A DNA stretch of 64,000 nt from Dryocosmus kuriphilus (Eukaryota; Arthropoda; Insecta; Hymenoptera; Cynipidae): assembly GCA_038277395.1 (NCBI GenBank), contig CM076197.1, forward strand, positions 30,769,564 to 30,833,563. Direction: 5' to 3'. The notes below the pieces were generated by a model. The model was given only the letters and a program-made list of their open reading frames with translations. It had not been told where the DNA came from and did not search any database. The stretch's first letter is position 1; the number at the start of each line of letters is the position of its first letter. The translations under genes and the position numbers were made by a program. Positions 53,811-64,000 of the stretch are shown piece by piece.

Positions 53811-56022
53811 TGTGACGCGATATCCGCACACCGTTACAACGCCTTCAGCCGGCCCTGAGTCGCACTCACCATCCCTTCCCCACGGAGCAACCAGTGCGCC
53901 GACGCGCGCCACCGATCGCTTCGTTATAAGGACGAACGAGACGTGGCTCGGGGCACTTCACTCGGTGCGCCCAGTCGAGTCAGTTCGACTGGTCTCAACG
54001 AGAAGAAGCTGCACTGGTTCCTCTGTGGACGGGCACCCCGTGGCAGAGTTACCAGACGACGACGACGACGGACGTGACCGACGACGACATGGCCCCATCC
54101 TTACCCTCCTTCCTTCCTCCAGATACCGACGTATGTGCCGATGAATGCGTTACCACCATGGTCGGCCCATGCGACACGGAAGTCGTGATCCAGGAACACC
54201 CTGGCCACCCTTCCGGTCGGTACCCGCACCCATCCTCCTCCAGATACCGACGTATGTGCCGATGGATGTGTTACCACCATGGTCGGCTCATGCGACACGG
54301 AAGTCGTGATCCAGGAACACCCTGGCCACCCTTCCGGTCGGTACCCGCACCCATCCTCCTCCAGATACCGACGTATGTGCCGATGGATGTGTTACCACCA
54401 TGGTCGGCCCATGCGACACGGAAGTCGTGATCCAGGAACGCCCTGGCCACCCTTCCGGTCGGTACCCGCACCCATCCTCCTCCAGATACCGACGTATGTG
54501 CCGATGGATGTGTTACCACCATGGTCGGCCCATGCGACACGGAAGTCGTGATCCAGGAACGCCCTGGCCACCCTTCCGGTCGGTACCCGCACCCATCCTC
54601 CTCCAGATACCGACGTATGTGCCGATGGATGTGTTACCACCATGGTCGGCCCATGCGACACGGAAGTCGTGATCCAGGAACACCCTGGCCACCCTTCCGG
54701 TCGGTACCCGCACCCATCCTCCTCCAGATACCGACGTATGTGCCGATGAATGCGTTACCACCATGGTCGGCCCATGCGACACGGAAGTCGTGATCCAGGA
54801 ACACCCTGGCCACCCTTCCGGTCGGTACCCGCACCCATCCTCCTCCAGATACCGACGTATGTGCCGATGGATGTGTTACCACCATGGTCGGCTCATGCGA
54901 CACGGAAGTCGTGATCCAGGAACACCCTGGCCACCCTTCCGGTCGGTACCCGCACCCATCCTCCTCCAGATACCGACGTATGTGCCGATGGATGTGTTAC
55001 CACCATGGTCGGCCCATGCGACACGGAAGTCGTGATCCAGGAACGCCCTGGCCACCCTTCCGGTCGGTACCCGCACCCATCCTCCTCCAGATACCGACGT
55101 ATGTGCCGATGGATGCGTTACCACCATGGTCGGCCCATGCGACACGGAAGTCGTGATCCAGGAACGCCCTGGCCACCCTTCCGGTCGGTACCCGCACCCA
55201 TCCTCCTCCAGATACCGACGTATGTGCCGATGGATGTGTTACCACCATGGTCGGCCCATGCGACAAGGAAGTCGTGATCCAGGAACACCCTGGCCACCCT
55301 TCCGGTCGGTACCCGCACCCATCCTCCTCCAGATACCGACGTATGTGCCGACGGATGTGTTACCACCATGGTCGGCCCATGCGACACGGAAGTCGTGATC
55401 CAGGAATACCCTGGTCACCCTTCCGGTCGGTACACCCCCCTCCGAATAAGACCAAGGCCAGTGACTCCGGAGACCCACCTGACGCACGAAACGGGACGCA
55501 TACCGTATACCGCGAACGCCGCCCCTACCACCCGACCGAACCGCGGGGCGGAGCGCTCGAACCACCGGCGACCCGATTCGCAGCTCCCGCTGAGAGGGAT
55601 ACCACCCTCACCACACCATATGTACTCTTTTTATAGGGACACCCGGGTGGCGACCCCGACACGCACCGCCGAACGATCAACCAAGGAGGCAGCGCCTCCA
55701 CCACGAGCGGGCTGGGCCCACTCGTTTCGCGCACACCGACTGCCGACATCACCTTTTTGAATTGTATCCACTCACACACACAAACACATACAGGCAACAT
55801 GTACTTCGGCCACACGCACTCTCCCAACATTCACACACACTTGCACACGCACCAACACAGTTAGAATTGTAGATTATAGGAAGAATATAGTATTGTTTAT
55901 TTGGTAAACCTCCGTATTTTTCACTGCTTTTACCCTTGTCCCCGCATCCTACCCTGGCTAGGCTGAGACATCCGGTAGGGGAACTTAGGTAATCCTAGGG
56001 CGGGTAAATTAGCAGCGTTACA
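53811..56022 (+). repeat. 3' LTR, 2212 bp, eleven tandem units
   Basis: Same ends as the 5' LTR and nearly identical outside the array. The 484-base length difference equals four 121-bp units. Confidence 0.95.
54117..55431. repeat. 121-bp LTR minisatellite, eleven copies
   Basis: Units start every 121 bases from about 54119 to 55329. By variant type, units 6-11 match units 2-7 of the 5' array in order, and unit 1 matches unit 1; units 2-5 have no counterpart there. One unit (near 55265) has gacaagg for gacacgg. Confidence 0.95.
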
Positions 56023-56830
56023 AATGTTTTGTGATCGATGTAGATGATCACGTGTCGACCTCCAAAGATCACCCTACAAGCTGCTCGTTACTCTTGCAAG
56101 GAGGCTACCAGCTTCTCTAACGAATTTTCGGTATAAATTGATCATACCAAGAAAACCTCGCAGCTCCTTGATGCTTTGTGGTTTTGAAAAATCGAGGATT
56201 GTTGTTACTTTTCTTAGGCTATGGTTTAATGCCTTTCTCGGAAACTGTGTGTCCGAGAAATTTGTCTTCCTGTACTCCGAAGTTTGACTTGGCCCAATTG
56301 ATGAATAATCCGTAGTCCTGGATTCCCTGAAACAAGATTCTTAGGTGCTTCAGCTGTTTCTTTTCGTTATCAGAAGCGGCGAGAAGAATTGTCGATACAC
56401 AAAAGGAAGGTGATGGGTTACATCGTCGAAGTTCAAATGTCATGAACGGTTGACTAGAATCTGTTTGAAAGTTTTGACAAGGTCGGTCGTAGATAAAATA
56501 ATCTTACCATGGAGATTTGCAGAAGGATCTTTCAGATAACGCACCGAATATTTGGCTGGTATGGTGCAGTCGTTGCGTCTTCTGAAATTACTACATGGCC
56601 TCCATTCCCCTGATTTATTCAGAAGAAGGTGAAGAGGTGACGACCATAAGATGTCAGATCATCTGGCGATTCCAAGAGGAACCATTTTTTCAAACTCGTC
56701 CTTCGCTATTTTGAATCTGTCCGGAGCAAAACGTCTTATTTTGCTAACGACAGTCCAGGCGTTGTCTTGATAAAATGACGCGTCGAGTGATTGGATGGTT
56801 TGAAAGCATCACCTCGATTCATGATCGCTG
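56023..56830 (-). pseudogene. Reverse transcriptase and RNase H start of the outer gypsy element
   Basis: From about 56800 downward: 'NLHGKIILSTTDLVKTFKQI' is RT box A with Asp; then 'MTFELRRCNPSPSF' and 'QGIQDYGLFINWAKSNFGVQ', 'EDKFLGHTVSEKGIKP' (thumb, 56320-56225). RNase H begins after 56200 ('SLEKLVASLQE') and reaches 'GRHVIIYIDHK' at 56060-56030, where the young element is inserted. The catalytic xxDD box is lost. Several stops. Confidence 0.7.
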
Positions 56831-56834
56831 GGAA

Positions 56835-57146
56835 TCAGATAAGCTGTTTCCAGTAAACTGACTCTTCAAGTAACACCTTGATCAATGCGATGCCGTTCAC
56901 TGAAAACATTTGGCCGGTTGTTGTGAGATTAGTGACGTTGTCGGTGAGTCTTTGGTTTTGAAGGACAAATGAAAGACCAGAGTGACTCAGAATGTCAACA
57001 CCAATGATTGGTTTGGAGACACCAGCGATAATTAAATACCGATTGAAGTCTCGACGTAGGCCGAGGTTTAGTTTCTGAGGAGAGAAACCGACAGTCTTGA
57101 TATGTCCAGAGATTCGGTCTGTGACGAATAGGCGGCGAGAAGTCAT
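56835..57146 (-). pseudogene. Protease remnant of the outer gypsy element
   Basis: 103-codon open frame. 'RRLFVTDRISGHIKTVGFSP' resembles the strand after the active site and 'GVSKPIIGVDILSHSGL' is the 'G.D.L' strand ending gypsy proteases. The DTG/DSG motif itself was not found. Confidence 0.65.
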
Positions 57147-57169
57147 GTAAGAGTCACGCTGTACCGCTA

Positions 57170-57850
57170 GCTACGCTCGGGTAAGTTTCCCTGAAATTTA
57201 CATCCAGGCAAACATTTTTTGGCCTTATTACCGAAGTTCGTGTGGTACCAGCACTTACCTGACCATTTAGCCGGTTCCGTGAAGAGCTTCATGATCGCTG
57301 TCGTTGATTCAGTTGTCGGGAACCGGCAACAGAGCTGGCGACTTACTTGTCAAGTTCGGCAGTCTGTATTTCAAGGCTAGGTTCAGGTGACGAAGATTGT
57401 GCTGCGATGAAGAACGTCTGTTTCGCCAGGAGGATTTCGCCGAGTTTATCGGCGAGAGTGCCGAGTTCTGACAGTATGTTGTTGGGTAACACTGACAACA
57501 GCGCACGAGTTTTCTCCGGTGGGTTGGTAAGTCATCGAGAGCGAGGCACGTCCTCATCAATATCTGGGACGAGAGAGCGCAGGTATCGCAAAAATTGCGA
57601 GTGTGTGCGATCTCCTAGTGACATACCATCGAGGAGCTGCTGCAGCTTGGACTCCTTCGATTTTGAAAAACTCGTGATGAGCGCTTCTTTCAATACCTGG
57701 ATGTGTTGAGTGGCGGGTTGATAGAAGCGATTATGTCTTCTACCTCTACTGCATGACGTATGTTGATAAGGGACACAGCATAGTAGAATTTGTCCTCTTC
57801 GAGTAGTGCACCTCGAATTATAAACGGCACCTCGAATTATAAACAACGCC
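57170..57850 (-). pseudogene. Gag remnant of the outer gypsy element with a CHCC knuckle (CsRn1-like)
   Basis: 'VLKEALITSFSKSKESKLQQ' and 'LLDGMSLGDRTHSQFLRYLR' (57700-57570) match the CsRn1-type gag core, followed by 'ALLSVLPNNILSELGTLADK'. 'CWYHTNFGNKAKKCLPGC' (about 57255-57200) has the Cys-His-Cys-Cys pattern that marks CsRn1-clade gag. A frame break at 57540 and stops near 57345. The N-terminal part and the 5' LTR are not visible above about 57850. Confidence 0.75.
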
Positions 57851-57984
57851 TCGAATTGCGCGAACCAAAGTGAGGACCTTCCGGACTGGGGGGAGGGGGA
57901 GGGGGTGAATTCACCATGAGCTGAGGCGAGACGTTTGGTTTTAGCTTCTTTGAATTTTTCATCGTCATCCGGAATTTTGTTGTT

Positions 57985-59585
57985 TCACTAGAATAAAAAG
58001 ATGTTCAACCACAGTAGCACAGAAACACGGGAATTTGTATGTCTGTTAAGTTGGCAGAACCACTTTGTCAAATTAAAGTTTTAAACATGTCAATAATTAG
58101 GACTTAATTAGGACTAATTTTGTACCACATTCACAAATTTTGTACTTTTTGATTTTTCAAAAAAGCATTACACCGCTGAGTTAACGTTAAGCTGGCATGA
58201 CCACATGAAGAAATGGATGAACAAATAATATAATCCCATTTGTCAATGCGTGAATAATTAGGACTTAATTAGTACTTTCAAACTACCCTATAGCGAAATT
58301 AATTGCCCTTTAATTTTAAAAAAAAAATGACCACTACCGCTGAGTTAACGTTAAGCTGGCATGACCACATCGAGAAATGGATGAACAAATAATGCTATCA
58401 CAATTGTCAATGCGTGATTAATTAGGACTTAATTACTACTTTTAAACTACCCTATTCGCAAATTGATTCCCTTTAATTTTTTCAAAAAAGGACTACTACC
58501 GCTGACTTTAAGTTAAGATAGAATCGTTTTATCCAGAAATATATGAACAAATAATGCCATCACATTTGTCAATGCGCGAATAATTAGGACTTAATTAGTA
58601 CTTTCAAACTACCCTATTCGCAAATTGATTCCCTGTAATTTTTCAAAAAAGGACTACTACCGCTGACTTTAAATTAAGATAGAATGCTTTTATCCAGAAA
58701 TATATGAACAAATGGTGCTATCACATTTATCAATGCGCGAATAATTAGGACTTAATTATTACTTTCAAAGTACCCTATAGCGAAATTAATTACCCTTTAA
58801 TTTTTTTAAAAAATGACCAGTACCGCCGAGTTAACGTTAAGCTGGCATGACCACATCGAGAAATGGATGAACAAATAATGCTATCACAATTGTCAATGCG
58901 TGATTAATTAGGACTTAATTAGTACTTTCAAACTACCCTATTCGCAAATTGATTCCCTTTAATTTTTCAAAAAAGGACTACTACCGCTGACTTTAAATTA
59001 AGATAGAATGGTTTTATCCAGAAATATATGAACAAATAATGCCATCACATTTGTCAATGCGCGAATAATTAGGACTTAATTAGTACTTTCAAAGTACCCT
59101 ATAGCGAAATTAATTGCCCTTTAATTTTTTTTAAAAATGACCAGTACCGCTGAGTTAACGTTAAGCTGGCATGACCACATCGAGAAATGGATGAACAAAT
59201 AATGCTATCACATTTGTCAATGCGTGATTAATTAGGACTTAATTAGTACTTTTAAACTACCCCATAGCGAAATTAATTGCCCTTTAATTTTTTTTAAAAA
59301 TGACCAGTACCGCTGAGTTAACGTTAAGCTGGCATGACCACATCGAGAAATGGATGAACAAATAATGCTATCACAATTGTCAATGCGTGATTAATTAGGA
59401 CTTAATTAGTACTTTTAAACTACCCTATTCGGAAATTGATTCCCTTTAATTTTTTCAATATAAGACTACTACCGCTGACTTTAAGTTAAGATAGAATGGT
59501 TTTATCCAGAAATATATGAACAAATGATGTCATCACATTTGTCAATGCGTGATTAATTAGGACTTAATTAGAGCTCTTAAAAAAA
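57985..59585. repeat. 162-bp satellite, nine units of two types
   Basis: Units with 'ccgctga(g/c)' starts at 58172, 58337, 58499, 58660, 58823, 58984, 59147, 59310 and 59472 (spacing 161-165), after a partial unit from about 57985. All share 'aattaggacttaattag' and 'acaaat(a/g)atg'. Type A has 'gttaacgttaagctggcatg', type B has 'ctttaa(g/a)ttaagatagaatg'; the order is A A B B A B A A B. No coding. Confidence 0.9.
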
Positions 59586-59589
59586 TTAA

Positions 59590-60394
59590 ACAGATTTTTT
59601 TCAAAAAACTACCTCAATCACCTCAATCAGCTTTTTCAAAGTTTAAATGCACAAATACAGGCATCACAGTATCTATTGTCTATTTCGTGTAAGATTTCGC
59701 GCTAAATGTTTATTGCAGGAAACATGTTGCCACTCGGTTCTTTTCGAATTTGCTTTGCAAGAAGTTGTAGGGGAAGGTTCAAGGTTTATGTTTTCATTGT
59801 AAACTGAACAAGAAAGTTTTTTTTTAATACGTATACACGGCTTCAAAAAACGAAAAAATCGCGTTTTTTAAATTTTAAGAATTTCTTACTCGAGAAAAAA
59901 ATTCCTAATGTTTAAAAAATCGTGATTTGTAGCAATTTCAATCCCTCATTACTCAATATCCATAATTTTTTTTAACTTTATAAAGCTCAAAATACTCAAT
60001 TAACTTTATGCTTTAAAAAGAAAAAAAGATTCATCAATATATTTTATTCCGTGGTCATGAAATAGTGAACGAACTGACGAGCGTTTTCTCCCTGAGCTAA
60101 GCCACTTTCCGTATATGCTATAAATAAAAAAAGTGAATGAAAAGTATGCAGTCTAATGTATTTTAGCCCGTAGAATCCAAAAATTTTTGTTAAGCAAGCT
60201 GAAACAATGGTACAAATTTGTTTAAATAACGATTGTTTAAACAACAATTGTTTAAACAAATGTGAAAATTTTAATTTTTCAATTCGAAACCTGTTTCTTA
60301 AGAAATTTGGGCAATTTTATTCTGAAAGTGTCTTCTAGTAAAAGTAAAAAAATTAGGAATTAAAAAGGTAATGAACAATTTAATGTTGCAAATT
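59590..60394. other. AT-rich spacer
   Basis: No gene. A cluster of 'tgtttaaac' palindromes lies at about 60220-60262. Confidence 0.6.
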
Positions 60395-60894
60395 NNNNNN
60401 NNNNNNNNNNNNNNNNNNNNNNNNNNNNNNNNNNNNNNNNNNNNNNNNNNNNNNNNNNNNNNNNNNNNNNNNNNNNNNNNNNNNNNNNNNNNNNNNNNNN
60501 NNNNNNNNNNNNNNNNNNNNNNNNNNNNNNNNNNNNNNNNNNNNNNNNNNNNNNNNNNNNNNNNNNNNNNNNNNNNNNNNNNNNNNNNNNNNNNNNNNNN
60601 NNNNNNNNNNNNNNNNNNNNNNNNNNNNNNNNNNNNNNNNNNNNNNNNNNNNNNNNNNNNNNNNNNNNNNNNNNNNNNNNNNNNNNNNNNNNNNNNNNNN
60701 NNNNNNNNNNNNNNNNNNNNNNNNNNNNNNNNNNNNNNNNNNNNNNNNNNNNNNNNNNNNNNNNNNNNNNNNNNNNNNNNNNNNNNNNNNNNNNNNNNNN
60801 NNNNNNNNNNNNNNNNNNNNNNNNNNNNNNNNNNNNNNNNNNNNNNNNNNNNNNNNNNNNNNNNNNNNNNNNNNNNNNNNNNNNNNNNNNNNNN
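60395..60894. other. Assembly gap, 500 N
   Basis: Exactly 500 N, the conventional length for a gap of unknown size. Sequences on the two sides may not be close in the genome. The open frame spanning it is meaningless. Confidence 0.99.
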
Positions 60895-63270
60895 AAAACT
60901 AAAAAAAAACCAGGGGACTTGATCAGTTCATGGGGGGAATTGGATTTACACCGTTCGATTAACTTTGGGAAAGGCTAACTTCCATCCTGTTAGAGTAAAC
61001 CAATTTAAGATACTCAGAGTTAGTTCGCATGGAAAAAATGCTACGAGAAGTATATCATAAATCGAAACAAAAAATCGAGAAACAAAAACAAAAATACAAG
61101 AGATTAAAGAAAACAGAAGTTATCCCTAAAAACCATATTTGAAATCGGAGTTTGGGAAAACCTTTAAACAAAAAATGTCAAAACTAATGCAGATGGTTTA
61201 GGACTCCCACAATAGTCAAAATTGGAAAAACAATAATTATACAATACTTCAAAATAATGAAAAATACAAGTTCACGCAAACAATAAAGAAATTTCACTTT
61301 TAAATTTTGCAAATTTATGATAAGCTACTGTTGTTCTGTCCGTTTTTGGAAAGTAATATTTAAACCACTCGGCGATACCCCGTTTTTTTCAGAAGATTTG
61401 GTCTGCCCCAATTTTCCATACCACTTAGCCTTAGTCATTTCTGTCAATTTCTCGAAATTGAGAAACGTTTTACAGACCTGCATAGCCTATCAGCACGCTA
61501 ATCGTGTTTACACGATTGGAAATTTTGAATTTAAAAGAACTGGGAATTCAAACGATCTCTGGGCGTTAATAAAAGAATTATAAACCCAACTCAGGGAGAC
61601 TCACCGCAAAAAAGGGGGTTTCTTAATTTGAGGTAGTTTTCTAAAACGCTTTTTGGTATTTAGAGGAAAAAGATTTGGAATACATAAAAACGAATTTGTC
61701 AATTTACACGAAAAAATGGGAAAATACTCGTTACAAAGCATACCAAACAAACGAAAATTATTAAAAAAGTTTTAATTCGCTCCCACGACATTCAGGTACT
61801 TTTGGGGGCACAGTAAAAAAAATAGAACGTTTAAATAAAATATTAATCAAAAAACTTAACACTCAAAGTAATATTATAAATAACCAGAAACCATTTGACA
61901 TTTTTTTGCACGGCATCAACATCCACAGTTATTGGAAAACCTGGAATATTTCGAATATTTGTATGTTTTTAAAAACATAACAAAAAAAATATAAATACCT
62001 CAGTAAGAAATTATTTTTCAAATTGGATAAGCTACTAAAAAAAACTTATTTACTCGATTGAAATTCCCCCAACTTGAAACCGAAACTTTTTCCCAGCTGT
62101 CATCCCCAAACGTTATATCTACTTAATTATCAGAGGCGTTGTATGTACGTAGCGATGAGGAATTTTAATAGTTGTAAAAGACTGAATAAAATTACATATG
62201 TAAGAGATAGCAACCGTATCCCTAATTTTCAAAATTTAAAATTCCCTGTGAGAATTAATAATTCGAAGTAGTATAAAAAAATAAGCAAAGTATTCCCAGT
62301 TTTCCCCGTTTAAAAATTAATGAAATTGTATTGTACAGTTAAAACAAGAATTCCCCATATTGTCATTTCTCAGAAAACAATAACTTTCATTTCTTTTGCG
62401 AAAGTAAGACGAAGACTGAAGCTAGTTCAGCCAAAAGAAAACTAGTAAAAAGTTGTAGTATTAGACGGGGTACAATTTAAAATTAACTCTTAAAGAGCAA
62501 ATCAAGGAAATAGTTTGCAAAAGATATGGTACTACCTATGACAAAATGATACCTCTTCCAAATTGTAAAATCAGAAAAATTAGAGCCCCCAGTAAAACTC
62601 TAGACATATCGAAAATTTTCTAAGAAAAATTAAAAAGCACGAGAACCAAAAATTGGACTAAAAAAATAAAGTGTTTTTGCATCCTTATTATGCTCCTTGC
62701 GGGGTTTACACTTTTTGGATTATAAAAAGCGGTATACTGAAATTTTATTAGAGGATGCCTCCCAAAAATTTTGCATAAAAATGTCTTGCGTAAATAATAA
62801 CGTAACCACGTCAAATTACCTCAAACTTAATTATAGGACAAAAAACCATAATTTTGCTGAGATCGCACATTAAATACAAAAAGCGCGCGAGGGGGTTAAA
62901 CTAGCACTCACCAAAAAGGGTAATGTTTTTCGGCTAAAAAAAATCACAAAGGGGGCTGTGAGACAAGTTCTGCCTCACAAACTTTTAAAATAAGTACGAA
63001 AGGCCTTTTCCCCCCCACCACCCTTAACTAGCCCCTTAAACGAGCCTGCAGGGAAAGCAACGCCCACGCTCGGGGCGACAGCTTACTCGACCGTGACTTT
63101 GAAATAAAGTGCCTAACTTCATTTGTTATGTTTTCTAGAAACCCAAACCCCGGAATCCAGTTTTCCCTTTTATAATATAAACTAGTGAGTGGTTTTTGTG
63201 GAGATCCCCAAGTGATTGAGTTTTTGATGTGAAACCCTATCGCGAAAACCCCCCGCCGTCACACAATCCA
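60895..63270. other. AT-rich spacer, nothing recognised
   Basis: Short open frames (for example 61317-61583 and 62620-62814) have no domain I can name. GC content and homopolymer G/C runs rise after about 62880. Confidence 0.5.
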
Positions 63271-64000
63271 ATCTGTTTTGTCTTTCGAAAGTTATCTGAT
63301 ATCAGACGACGACAGACAACACCACGAAAAAAACCTGTTTCTTCGGATTCAGGGTGAAACGGGTGCTGGGCACCACTGGCTTCCCCCTTTTCACCCCCGA
63401 AGACTGTTTGAGTGGTAGCGGAAAGGTGAAAAACTCAGCACCGACTCCGTGGTTGGTCCCAGGGGGTTAGCGTATGGGTTTTTCGAGCCGGAGTAATTTT
63501 TACTGCATTTACTCGTACATCTCCAACACTCGAAGTCCCCTTCCTCTTCTTTCCCAGTATAGCATTCCCGCTATATTTTCGCCCCCCCAACGAAAATTAC
63601 CCACAAAATATTCTGAATCCTCTTCAAGATCCGAGGGGTGTTTTGGGGTTTTACACCCCGGGATGAGGAATGTTTTACCAAATTTGGTGAAAATCCGATA
63701 GGTGGGGGGTCGGTTCAAGGACTCTGCTGTTGGGTTTTGGGGGTTTTCCCCCAAACACGTTATGTTAGTGCCCAACCGACAAAAAGGGTTTCCCTGCCTT
63801 CCTTGGGTACTGCGGACGTCCCGAATAGGGGAGGGGGGGGTAACGTGGGACATGGTACAGTCCATGGCTTTCCCCTTTCCACCCCCCAAGATGACTTGAG
63901 TGGTAGCGGTTGAGACAGTATGGTGATGAGTTGATTGTATGTAACTTACACGACTCCCTGGTTGGCGCGTGGTTTGCGCACCCGGCTTTCGAGCTAGCGG
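63270..64000. repeat. Two-copy GC-richer repeat, about 490-bp spacing
   Basis: 'ttgagtggtagcgg' occurs at about 63408 and 63897, each followed by 'cgactcc(g/c)tggttgg' and a '..ttcgagc' ending (63485 and 63991). The stretch at 63305-63350 ('gacgacagacaacacca', 'ttcttcggattcaggg') also resembles the centre of the palindrome at 38085-38130. The window ends inside the second copy. Confidence 0.6.

Larger units (their letters stand above)
46804..56022 (+). mobile_element. Young Ty3/gypsy element with two LTRs (9.2 kb)
   Basis: LTRs at 46804-48531 and 53811-56022 (TG...CA), 4-bp duplication AATG at 46800-46803 and 56023-56026, primer site directly after the 5' LTR, polypurine tract directly before the 3' LTR, gag and pol on the plus strand. 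GC-rich, unlike its surroundings. Outside the tandem array I count two to three differences between LTRs (for example 47082 c / 54089 a, and 48374 g / 55865 a), so it inserted recently. It sits in an older gypsy element. Confidence 0.95.

Noticed and set aside
57985..59585. CRISPR-like array
   Set aside because: Whole 162-bp units repeat with no constant repeat plus unique spacer pattern; this is satellite DNA in a eukaryotic setting.
60371..60922. 183-codon frame across the N run
   Set aside because: It consists almost wholly of unknown bases.
63940..64000. tRNA-like end at the window edge ('ggttggcgcgtggtttgcgc')
   Set aside because: Resembles D-arm and anticodon-arm words but the sequence is cut by the window and the parallel copy at 63450-63500 does not fold; not supported.

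Overview
The window looks like a stretch of insect (at least arthropod) nuclear genome made almost wholly of transposable elements and their remains. Nothing bacterial, phage or organellar was seen: no operons, no CRISPR array, no rRNA. The basis is AT-rich spacer DNA, Ty3/gypsy, BEL/Pao, APE-type LINE, hAT and other DDE transposon families typical of insects, a tRNA-derived SINE, satellite DNA and one 500-N scaffold gap. I cannot name the species, and I recognise no host protein-coding gene.

Layout. 1-7430: AT-rich DNA with a LINE nuclease-tail fragment (966-1440), a solo LTR (2119-4086, TSD AATA) carrying a 120-bp minisatellite, and a decayed BEL/Pao gag-protease (4840-6240). 7434-10705: a DNA transposon with long inverted termini, a dead IS5-type transposase and an inserted TTAA-flanked element. 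11037-11853: a foldback MITE. 12060-12810: an RTE-like RT fragment. 12989-20010: a dead hAT transposase split by a degenerate LINE (about 15380-19265). 20121-24130: a DDE transposon with TIRs over 500 bp, itself split by a 5'-truncated copy of the same LINE family. 24655-25575: another foldback. 25784-31716: a CsRn1-like gypsy element on the minus strand (TSD TGTA) with a SINE inside it (28474-28794, 18-bp TSD). 31721-34015: a third gypsy fragment. 36950-39565: a giant imperfect palindrome with GC-rich CTTCGCG repeats, hit by a 167-bp hAT MITE with an 8-bp TSD. 41340-45041: a CR1/Jockey-like LINE. 45042-46137: a foldback MITE. 46150-57850: a CsRn1-like gypsy element (minus) interrupted inside its RNase H region by a young 9.2-kb gypsy element (46804-56022, plus, TSD AATG). 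57985-59585: a 162-bp satellite. 60395-60894: gap. The rest is AT-rich DNA and a duplicated GC-richer repeat.

How the parts work together. They form a layered insertion record rather than a pathway. The most informative element is the young gypsy copy: nearly identical LTRs, an exact tRNA-Lys primer site, intact RT, RNase H and integrase catalytic residues, yet a damaged gag zinc region, a DPG protease motif, an in-frame TGA and a homopolymer frameshift. Its two LTRs differ by exactly four copies of a 121-bp repeat, and a distant relative of the same LTR at 2119-4086 carries its own version of that repeat. All coordinates of TE edges were judged by eye; TSD-supported edges are the firmest.
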